DNA from: Gigantopelta aegis | Taxonomy: Eukaryota; Mollusca; Gastropoda; Neomphalida; Peltospiridae | Length of the DNA: 64,000 nucleotides | Direction of reading: 5' to 3' | Assembly: GCF_016097555.1 (NCBI RefSeq) | Contig: NC_054702.1 | Span: 89,634,602 to 89,698,601 of the forward strand | Shown here: one piece after another, positions 1-11,328 of the stretch | How the letters are laid out: each line of letters opens with the position of its first letter | Numbering within the stretch: the first letter of the stretch is position 1 | Program-made: the position numbers and the translations under genes | Notes under the pieces: generated by a model | What the model saw: the letters and a program-made list of their open reading frames with translations, nothing else | Database searches by the model: none | What the model was told of the DNA's origin: nothing

Positions 1-161
1 TTTTGCTTAATTCTTAATTCTTCTTCTTCTTCTTATTATTATTTTTTTTTTTTAAATAGTCTTTAAGGATATAAAAATCAGTGTACGGAAAGACTCCAAG
101 CTAGGTCTAGTGTTTTAAAATGACCGACCATGTTCGCACGTGCAATAAGTGTACGATAATA

Positions 162-238
162 TTGTTTGTTTGTTTGTTGTTGTTTTTGTTTTGTTTTTTG
201 TTTAACGACACCTCTAGAGCACATTGATTTTGTACGAT
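162..238 (-). repeat. SINE 3' tail fragment
   Basis: The reverse strand reads as the end of the SINE tail seen elsewhere in the window (GAGCACATTGATT followed by a GTTTAACGACACC core on the plus strand). Only the tail is present. The rest of the first 600 bases is T-rich low-complexity sequence, including an ATCA-type simple repeat near 330-370, with no coding signal that I can support. Confidence 0.5.
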
Positions 239-605
239 ACTAATACAAGTATTTCGAAAACCGGCTATTGTTGTGACATACACAACGCGTTCCATTAGGA
301 CCGTATAGATCAACCAAAGCATCAGTCAATCCACCAATCAATCAATCAATCGATCAATCGATCGATCAAACAATTAAATCATTCACAATCACTGGCGTAG
401 CTGGTATGGGGGACATTTTTTTATTTATATTATTTTGCTAGGGCTAGTCGGGAATCGTGGCATCTGGGGTGGGACACAATCTCTAGTGGGGTTGGCAAGA
501 TTGTTTTCTTTTTTTATAAAAATTCCTGTTCGCTCTGGGTCGTTTCATCTCATAAACGGCTCGCTTCGTCCCATAAACTGGTCACGGTCGTATCGCCTTC
601 ATCGG

Positions 606-823
606 GTTGTAACGGATCTAGCTCAGTCGGTACAGCGCCGGCCTCGGTGGTGTCGTAGTTTAGTCGTAGGGTTCGCAGCCCGGTACCGGTTCTCACCCAG
701 AGCTAGTTTTAACGACTCGATGGGTAGGTGTAAGACCACTACACCCTCTTCTCTCTCACTAACCATTAACCAACTATAGCAACTAACCCACTGTCCTGGA
801 CAGACAGCCCAGATAGCTGAGGT
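606..823 (+). repeat. tRNA-derived SINE, type B
   Basis: It begins with a tRNA A-box-like stretch (TAGCTCAGTCGGTACAGC at about 617), runs into the GGCCTCGGTGGTGTCGT head shared with other copies, and continues through the segment ending CAGATAGCTGAGGTGTGTG. Related type B copies lie at 21588-21808 (reverse) and 54936-55170. The copy is diverged. Confidence 0.65.
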
Positions 824-834
824 GTGTGAAATGA

Positions 835-1127
835 AATGAGGTGCTTGCGACGTAGGATCAAACCATCTCCGTGGGCCTATTTCTCTTGTTGTTTTTCACG
901 CTGAACCAGTGCATTGCATGTGCTGTCGTGTCTGTGGGAAGCTGCTAATGGACAAAAATGTAGCGGATTTCCTTTAAAAATACGAATTAACACACACACA
1001 CACACACACCAAAAAAAATAAAAAAAAATAAAAAAAATTCTTTTTTTCTTTTTTTCTTTTTTTACATTCACTAGCCAATCATTAATAAATTAATGTGCTT
1101 TAGTGGTGTCGTTAAACAAAACAAACT
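835..1127 (+). repeat. tRNA-derived SINE, type C (partial)
   Basis: It contains the CAGTGCATTGCATGTGCTGT / GTCTGTGGGAAG / TAGCGGATTTCCT core and the tail GTGGTGTCGTTAAACAAAAC. A CA microsatellite and A-rich runs at about 990-1060 interrupt the body. It ends about 115 bases before the RCE1 start codon, so it may border the promoter. Confidence 0.6.
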
Positions 1128-1241
1128 TAACCATTTTTATTTTTTGGACACCAAACAATAAGAGTTTCGGTAATTCGGATGTGTGGCATTTCAGAATGAA
1201 TATAAATCTATTGGCTTCGATCATTCGAGGTTTCGCGGAAA

Positions 1242-4200
1242 ATGGCGGTGATTGTTTTCGAACATGCTTCTTGGCAAGCCGTCTTACTTTGTCTTTTATT
1301 TGCTGTTATATATGTCGGTAGTTTATACGTTTGGGCAGGAAGCACAGAGAAGAATAGGTTCGCATATTTGTTTGATTGTAATATTGTAGACGTTGACATC
1401 AACGAACCAAATAAACGGAACTGCTAATTTTTCTTCCTGCTATTCTGTCGGTGCCAGTCTTTCAATTCTTTGGCGGGCAGTGTTATAAATATCGATGAGT
1501 CACAGAGAGACCAGTAGTTGATGCTTATTAATCTAACCAAGATGAGAAGTAGTTACAATAAAATATTTTGTTTTGTTGATATTTATTTTAATGATTTATG
1601 ATTCTATTTTTTATTTTTTTTTATTTTTAAACTACTTTTTTTAGGGTATGGTTTGGGGGCGTGAAAATTTGATAACTTCAGAGTTAAATGGCATAGGTTC
1701 TAGATTGCCTGTTATATTCACAATCCATTGATAGAGATTACAGCACAAATATACCATGAATTTGTTCCCAGTGATTGAACTTAATGATAGCATGGTGACG
1801 GACAGTAATTGATGTAGTTGAAATATCATGAATTGCTGTAGATCAGGGGCTTTACTGATATCAGTTTTTGTTCGTTTTTATATTTGTTTCAAAAGTTACT
1901 AATTTAAAATTAATGTAGGCAGGCTCAAAATTGCCATGAGTGAGCATTTTGTCTAGAATACATACATGTAGTTAATATTTAAATACTATAAACAAAATTA
2001 TTTGTGACAAACCAGAGCTTGTGGATTATGGTAGCCCCACTCAAATGATATACCATGTTGGGTTAGTAAATAACTACTATTGCCATGCCCCATGACTAGT
2101 GATTTAAAAACAGTTGTCAAATGCTGCATTTAAGACTTGTAAATATGAATATCCTGTCTCTCTCTCTCTCCCCCCCCCCCCCCCCCCAATCTAAGTGTTT
2201 TTAAGCTCTATCTTCCTTTTAGGTGACATATTCCATTATTGCTATTAGTAAAATTTTATTTACTTAAAGTAGGACTAGTGAAGTTTTAATTGTGGCTAGT
2301 AAAAAAATTTAATCACTGATACCATGGCTAGTGGATTTTTTTTTTTTTTTTTTTTTCAGTTCTAGAAGCCCTGGACAAACATTAATTTTTTTATAAATAT
2401 ATGTTAAAGGAATGCTTGCGCAAAGCTTTTAAACTTGTATGCATATTCAACGATATATATAATGCACATTATTGCTTAATATCAACACATGTAATCTTAT
2501 ATTTAATTAATAAAACAGTTAAATGTGACGGCTATTATATATATAACGGGAGCAGCCATTTTGTACCATCCCAGTTAATATGCCCTCTGGCGAGCTGGTG
2601 GTTACATAATATTTAACGTGTCACGTCAGGAATTGGTCTTATAACAAATGTACCTGATATTTGCGGATGCATCTCACTGTTCTGTAGTAAGCCAGCAATA
2701 AGTATTATTTTTCAATACAAAATAAACCACCATTGTCAAAGTGTTGAAATAACTGTATTATGTTTTGTCCATACATTAACTCACATACTGAGTTTTTTCT
2801 TACTTATTATTCATTTCTTTCCGTGGCACAAATGACACACAGTTCTTGAATTGGCTTCTTGGTGTATTGGTAATTAATAAGTTATATTTGCTTGGCGATT
2901 GAGATTAAACCCAAATTATGCCCTGAAAATTGGACATTGTCGGCAGCAAGAAAAATGCTGTGGTGCCTGACCTGGTTTGCCACTGTGCCCTTCCAATACA
3001 TCCCATTTTGTAAATTATATGTTCTTCATTGGCAAAAGTTGTAAAACCGGCATTAACGTCTAATTCATGCAAATAGTCAAATACAACAGTTATCCCCATT
3101 CTAATTGAATAAATCCCTTAAAAAGTTTTTTTTCCCACGTAACTAATAAATTATCAGGAAGAACGCAAGGTTAACAAAAACCTGGTCACTACTTTCATGT
3201 TTTAAATCATCCTTCTTATAAAATAATTATGGTGCAAGTAAATTAAAATGTTTTCATACATATGTATATGTAATACAACAGTTGCTTCTAATTTAGTTTT
3301 TTATTTTAGTGACAACTGGTGCTCAATTTAACAAGTACATTGCGAATATTCATAATCGCCATTATTTACTTTTGAATTTGTGTCAGTGTCACACATGTGA
3401 GGTCACAACATAATTTTTAAACAGCATTTATGTCATAAAATTTAAAGGAACAATCAGTTTGCGTCAGAAAACATTAAACATTTTAAAAGTAAGTACGTCC
3501 AACTAAACAGCGAGAAGTAGAATATGAATTTTTTTATGTAAATGGGCACTTGGGGGAAATCCCAAAACTTTCCGATTCATTAAAGGAATGCTAAAGCAAG
3601 GCTTTTGGACTGATATGCATATTCAATGATACATAATGCACATTATTACTTAATATCAACAAGTATAATCGTATAGTTAATTGATAAAACGGTTAAATGT
3701 GACGGCTATTATATATAACGGGTGCAGCCAATTTGAACCATCTCAGTGAATACGCCCTCTGGCGAGCTGGTGGTTACGTAATACCTAACATGTCACGTGA
3801 GGAATTCGAACTGAAGAAACAAAACATACCAGATTTTTGCGGATGCATCGCAATGTTCTGTAATAATATCCATCCCAGTAACATAGCATCATGTATATGT
3901 GGTTTATTTTTCAATACAAAATAAACCACCATTGTCAAAGTGTTGAAATAACTGTATTATGTTTTGTATATAAATTAACCCATGTACTTAAATAATAGCT
4001 GGAGTGTTTTCTTGGTTAATTGGTCTTTTCTTTCCGTGGCCTGTACCTGTGGTTCTTGATTGGCAGGTGTATATTTAGACTGTCCCCAGACACTGTTTCT
4101 AGACACACTAAAAAGACGTGCCTCTTTTATTAAGATCACATGGTATTGTGTGATAACCTCAAATCGTAATGGACCTTACCAGCTGTCCTGCTGCTTTAAT

Positions 4201-7200
4201 ACTTTTAAGTAATTCTGTAAAACTCTTTGATTAAGTAGACTTTCCCATCTAAAATCACAAAACTGACCAATTACGTAGTCCCAAAGAAAAGAAAATTATC
4301 ACTTGGGTATCGTGAGTGGTCATTTTTGCTCAAACGTATCCTACCAATAGGCCTAATAATATACATTTTTTCTTTGGATTTTTTAAAAGAAAAAATACTA
4401 TAACTCCATTTCGTTATAGTGATGCAAATTGAAATATATTGAGTTAAATAGTTTATTATACTATCAAGTCATTTGTGTGGTTTTACAAGTCAGGTTGATG
4501 AAAGCGAAGCGTCTTGTAAATTAGAGTGTTTGTTTACACTGTGAATAATAGAGAAGTTAGACAGAGCTGACGTCACTTCGCCCCAAGCTATACCACCGGA
4601 CGTCACAAAAACGAAACAAAATGGCTGCCCCCAGTTAGCAGGAATAATCATGTTTTTTTATTAACTCTAAAATTACGCTTTTTTCATTTGTTAAAGTGTC
4701 AGTATGTGTTGGTGGTCCAAGTATGCATCTTTCCAACACATAAGGCTGTTGTTGGAGTTTAGTCTACCTTTAATGGTTGTTTTAATATCGCAAATGGATT
4801 AGATAAACCAATAAAATTTCTCGTCGTATGCAAATTGAATTGGAATAATATATTTATAAACACCTATTGGTAAGATGTGGAATTAGTTTGCCATTTGTTT
4901 CTTGTAGAGATCACCCTGATGTCATCAGAAAGCGGTTTGTCAGCATAACAGTTGTGTCTGTCGTCGTTCCTGTGTTGGTCTGGTTGGCAGGTCGATCTAG
5001 TGAGTCGAAACAGGTGGGTTTCAATTTTTATCCGATCTTCAAATCTAAATATACAGTGGACTCTATTTAAACCAGATTCACTTGGGACCAATGAAATATG
5101 CCGGTTTAGACAGTGTGTCGGTGTAGACATATTTTGTCCAGAGTTACGGTTCTTGCGATAGTGTTATTAGAAAATACCAATGTAAATAAAACGTCATATT
5201 CACCAAATGTTTGTACTATGTGGAAGACATCTGTGAAAGCAAGGCTAAGCAATGCACGTTTTAGTGATTGGTGTAAACCTGAAAGATATTTGTGTTTTTT
5301 TAAGAAACCAATGAAAATGAAGATAAACAAATTAAGACAGATTGTTGCATATTACTAATAATCTGATTGATCTTGCTACACGTACCTACACCCGTTACAA
5401 CAGGGGTGGTGTATTTTTTCATTTAGCCTTCAAAGAGGCACGATTATTTCATAACACTTTGGTGTCCTAATTACTGGGGAACTGCCATCATTGTTTAAAA
5501 GGTGCAGACAGTAGAGGTAAGATCGTATGCCCTTGTAGACAGAGCTAATTAATACGTAAACTGTTCTTTTGTTCTTGAATTTCCATCCGAAATCTGGAAT
5601 AGAACGAATCTGGTTTGGCCAGAGTTTTATTCATAATAAATTAATGGTAGTTGGACTGGACTTTAAAACTGCCTGTTACACACAGAAATCGGGTTTAGAC
5701 AGATGCCACTGTTCATGTAAGCTTACCAACAAATTGTAATATAAAATTTAACAATTACTTGCTGAAAACAAGAATGCTTGAGTTAAAAGATTTCTTTGTC
5801 AACTTGATGTGTTTGTATATACAGTGAAACCTCTCAAAACGGGACCCTCTGTAAACCGGAATCCCCTCAAAACAGGATGTTTTTCATGGTCCCTTTTTAA
5901 ATATATACTCTTCAAAAAAAGAAACGCAAAAGGGTACAAATGGGTTATAACTCCGATTTTATGTTTCCTACCGGTTCATGCTTTGTGAATATAAGGTCAT
6001 TGCATGTCCCAAACACATTCCCACGGTTACATTCGATAAAACGCAGCTACTGTACAATAAAGTTCCAAAATGTGAATATTCGCAAAAACGCAGCCACGTG
6101 CAAACCGTGTCACCACTGCACGTGCGTTGTCTGCACGTGCAACATGAACACCGACAGTATAAAAGTGCAGGGTGTTCGCTTGCCTGGCCTCTGTATCATG
6201 GCCGACAGTTGACAATCCAGGACATGCCACGTCTCAGTGAACCGCAGAGAAACAATGCCATCGGCCGACTAGACGCAGGCGAATCCAGAACGGCCGTTGC
6301 CAGGGCATTCCATGTGTCCCCAAGCACCATCTCCAGACTGTGGGACCGTTACCAGCAACATGGATCAACACGTGACCTCCCTAGATCCGGTCGACCACGG
6401 GTCACTACCCCCAGGCAGGACCGCTACATCCGGGTACGCCACCTTCGGGAACGATTGACTACTGCCACCTCCACAGCCGCAGCAATACCAGGTTTGCGCA
6501 GGATATCCGACCAGACCGTACGGAACCGCCTACGTGAGGTAGGAATTCGTGCCAGACGTCCTGTTCGAGGTGTCATCTTAACACCACAACACCGTCGACT
6601 CCGACTGCAGTGGTGCCAGATTCATCGACAATGGCCTCAACTGCGATGGAGACAGGTGTGGTTCAGTGACGAGTCCCGATTTCTGCTCCAACGTCATGAT
6701 GGAAGATGTCACGTGTATAGGCGTCGTGGTGAACGTTATGCGGCAAACTGCGTGCAGGAAGTGGACAGATTCGGCGGGGGTAGTGTCATGGTGTGGGCAG
6801 CCATCTCGCACACTGGCAGAACTGACCTGGTCCACGTGCAGGGCAACCTGAATGCACAGGGCTACATTGACCAGATCCTCCGGCCACACATCGTTCCAGT
6901 TATGGCCAACGCCAACGCAGTGTTCCAACATGACAACGCCAGGCCTCACACAGCACGTCTCACAACGGCTTTCCTACAGAACAACAACATTAATGTCCTT
7001 CCTTGGCCATCGATATCACCGGATTTGAACCCAATTGAGCATCTATGGGACGAGTTGGACCGACAGCGACAACCACAGCCCCAGACCCTGCCCGAGCTGG
7101 CAGCAGCCTTGCAGGCCGAGTGGGCCACCATCCCCCGGGACGTCATCCATACTCTGGTTGCTTCAATGGGCAGGCGGTGCCAGGCAGTTGTCAACACATG

Positions 7201-9216
7201 CGGAGGCCACACCCGGTATTGACTCCAGATGACCTTGACCTTGGTGGTGTGTCCTATCACTTACTCACAATGGACTAGAGTGAATTGTGAACAATCCTGC
7301 AACATTTGGTAATTATCGGACTCACCATTCAATAATGAAATCAATTCTCCAAATGTTACGACAATGTGGTTTTGCGTTTCTTCTTTTGAAGAGTATATGT
7401 ACAGAAGAGAACCTCTCAAAATTGGATACCTCTTAAACCAGACTTTTTACTTGGTTCAGAGGTGTCCAGTTTAGATGAGTTTCACTGTACATGTATCCAC
7501 TAATTTAAAAACTCAAATTTTGGGTTTGTTTTTTGCAGTTTGATATCTGAAATGGAAGAGCACAGTGTTTAACTATGTTTTTTGTGTACAAGTTTCTGAT
7601 GAGTTGGTTGTAAACCTAATGATGGTTAATACTTACCATTTGTTATTGTAGGCTCACACTTTGTGGGAATGGCTCGGACTGAGGTTCCTCGGCTTCTTAC
7701 CTGCATTTATTATTCCTTTGATATTGACAATGGTATGTATCAAAATTGTGATGTTAAATCAAGAATTTTTCTGTTTTCTTGTTGCTAGTTGTAGGTAATT
7801 TAAATTATTTTCCTTTTGTTGACAGTAGCAGATATCATCTTTGTGACAATGGTATTTATTTAACATATTTTATTATGTACATTAAAGAATTCACCTTTTG
7901 CAGCAAGTGGTAGATCTTGTAGTATAATATTGTACAGTAAAATTGCTATAAAGTATAGTGCCAGCACCTAGAGTATCTTGCACTGAAGGTCTGTAGTTCA
8001 AATCATCTCAGTGGAGGTTGATTGATTTAATTACGGACAATTATAAATAGCAACGTACTTAAGCCTCCTTTTAATAACGAAATCAAGAGATTCATTGTGA
8101 ATGGCTTTTAATAACAAAATCAAGAGATTCATTGTGAATGGCTTTTGGATGCAGCTGTTTACAAGTCTACAGTGAGCCTTGCTGTATCTCAACCAGACCT
8201 GTCAACCCTCCCGGATTCCACGGGAGTCTCCCGGTATTTGATCAAATCTCCTTCTCACCTGTGCGGGAGACAGTTTCTCCTGTTAAATGACATTTTTGTA
8301 AGCATAAAAAAAAAATCGATCCTCTTTTGTAAAAATAACAGAAGGGAAGTAACTCTGCCTTTTTTTCTCATTCGGAAAATGTCGACTACTTTCGGTTTTC
8401 GAGAATGTAACAGGCCGAATTGTCCCGACTGTTTAACCTTTGCCAAAGTGAGAATTGTGGGATAGCCTATTTATATTGTTAAAAAAGCACATGGAGTTTA
8501 TAAAATGACGTGTTATTATAATGTTTGTTGTCATCGTAATGGCTACGAAGCGTGTTGCCGCTAATTCAACAGGCTGAGTATTGACATTCAGTGTTGCCAT
8601 ATAAAAAAAAAAAACTATCCAATTTAGTTCTAATAACACCTCTGAATTGTAAAATGTCTTCCCACTGGATTACATAATGCAACTGACGAATCTGAACTGC
8701 CAGACTCCCGAGTTGACCGATACACACGATGCATGTTAAAATCACATGTCACAGCAAGACAACGAAAAGACCAATTAGCTGTATAAACATACTTGTGTCA
8801 GTTAATTTAGTATATTTGTGCGGTAAAATGTTGGTTATAAGGGTACACTTCAAGAAATTATTTTTGTACAATTAAAAAAATTTGTGTTTGACATTGACAT
8901 AAAGTTACTCACGGAAATGGGCATAATTCCGGTATATTTCACACGATGTCCGTAATGAGGTTTTACTTATGATTAATGAAAATACAATGTTTAATGCATC
9001 ATTATAATGATTTTAAATAAGTACCACGCCACCGTTCCTCATTATAGTAAAAACTGAATATTAATTTATAAGATTTATATAAATTTGTCTTTGGTACTTA
9101 GGTACACTAACCAGAAATGATAATGTAATGCATCCTGTAAGAAGAATACCGTAATGTGTAATACCGTAATTATTTGTGTTTTTTAAATTTTTTTTTAATA
9201 TCATAATAATAATATT

Positions 9217-9247
<31 letters not shown>

Positions 9248-11143
9248 TTCTTTTTTAATGCCAAGATCTAAGGTTAAGAAGTATATATGACATTATAAAG
9301 TATTCATATAACTTATTGTAATAATGTTTTTTTAAAATCTTACGATTTTGGGTTAAATTGTGTGAATTTAAAAAATCTCCTGCTTTTTCAACACGCACCT
9401 GCTTTCTCTTGACTAAAGGTTGACAGGTCTGATCTCAACAGTTTGGCTGGCTGTAACAGGCACGAATGATTGAATATTTTTCTTGTCTATCAACAACACA
9501 TAACTTTTATAATTTTTATATAACATATCAAACCTTTTAAATGTGTACTTAAATGGTTTGGTTAGAACATGGTGACATTTATCATCTGGCAGGAAAGAAA
9601 AATACATCAGTAGGTGATGTATTTTTCATGCTGGTGTGTCCTGTAAACATTCATTCATTCATTCATTCATTGTCAAAAATCAACAACATTTTTTGTTGGT
9701 TTAATGTTGAGAATTAATTATGAAAAGTAAGAAAAGTGACTTCTTTTTATGCATGTTTTAGATTTGTTTCATATGGATTCCAATATTAAGTGTAAACTGT
9801 TGTAATGAAGCAAATTTAAATATTCTTTCAGGTGCTTTTTATGGGTCCACTTGCTTTGCATTATATGGATGGAATTTTTAGACTATATTTAGGTAAGGTC
9901 TAATTTCTTTATTTAATTTTGTTGTCTTGCAGAAATTATTATTTACATTGAGCATTGTTTCCAGTAAACCGGCCTCGGTGGCGTCGTGGCAGGCCATCGG
10001 TCTACAGGCTGGTAGGTACTGGGTTCGGATCCCAGTCGAGGCATGGGATTTTTAATCTAGATACCGACTCCAAACCCTGAGTGAGTGCTCCGCAAGGCTC
10101 ATTGGGTAGGTGTAAACCACTTGCACCGACCAGTGATCCATAACTGGTTCAACAAAGGCCATGGTTTGTGCTATCCTGCTTGTGGGAAGCGCAAATAAAA
10201 GATCCCTTGCTGCTAATCGGAAGAGTAGCTCATGTAGTGGCGACAGCAGGTTTCCTCTCAAAATCGGTATGGTCCTTAACCATATGTCTGACGCCATATA
10301 ACCGTAAATAAAATGTGTTGAGTGCGTCGTTAAATAAAACATTTCATTCTTTCTTTTGTTTCCAGTAACTTAGTCCTTGAGGTCTCCTCTTACACCATTA
10401 TTTAACCCTCACCAGTGACACACAATATTAAAACAGTAACCTGAATCTTTTAATTATTATTATTCTACATTCACATAATTTTTGTTGTTTGTGAATAAAG
10501 AAACACTTGTTCTCGAGGAACTTAACCACTAGCACTTATAACAAGTGTTATTAAATTACTGGAAATATAGACTTATAATACACATTTTTGGGTAAATATA
10601 TTTGGCCAAAGGAATTCCATTTATGTGCCACTTCATTAATTAATGTTGCATATTTTACAGGTAAAGAGGTTTATTAGTTTTCGATTTGACAATATTTTAA
10701 TACTACTGTGTAACCATGTCTACTTTCAGAACCGAGGTACTGGGTGAACTGTATAAAGAACATGATCTGGGTCAGAAATCACATTGTGGTATGATGTCAT
10801 TTTAATATTAAACACCGAGTAACAATGTTTTACCAGCGTTTTGAGTGGAGTAATTACTGGCTCTCATAACTTGGATTATGGAGAGCCATTTAAGATATTA
10901 CCATATTGAGCATTGATATTTAATCCTTTCATGGTACTTTTTTTTAATTTATTAATTCACATTCTAAAAATAACTTCTTGAACTAATCTTAGGGCAGTGA
11001 CGAGAAGCCAGAGTGATACGTGTAGCTTCCCTTAAACAACAAGGTCTTTTATTTTATTATTTTATTTAGGCCCAGAAATGTCGATAGTGTCAGGGATGGG
11101 GCCCTGAATCACTATCTTACAGATAATGTTGAACATAAATAAC

Positions 11144-11187
<44 letters not shown>

Positions 11188-11281
11188 ACATAAAGAGTAT
11201 TGTTAGAGTGAATACATGTATGTTCAGATTGATTGTAAAAAAAAATTCATAGAAAGAGGGAGGGAGAGATACAAGAGAGAA

Positions 11282-11328
<47 letters not shown>

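Larger units (their letters stand above)
5822..7487. repeat. TA-flanked MITE split by a Tc1 insertion
   Basis: The left half (5822-5903) begins CAGTGAAACCTCTCAAAAC and the right half (7398-7487) ends GAGTTTCACTG. These are inverted, and TA lies on each outer side (5820-5821 and 7488-7489). With the Tc1 element removed the repeat is about 175 bp, matching the 176-bp relative at 14055-14230. Confidence 0.7.

Noticed and set aside
606-640. tRNA gene suggested by TAGCTCAGTCGGTACAGC
   Set aside because: No acceptor-stem pairing or full cloverleaf follows; it is the tRNA-derived head of a SINE. The same applies near 58690-58725.
5106-5358. Overlapping 69-81 codon frames on both strands after RCE1 exon 2
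   Set aside because: They lie within intron 2 in a MITE-like repeat and have no recognisable motif.
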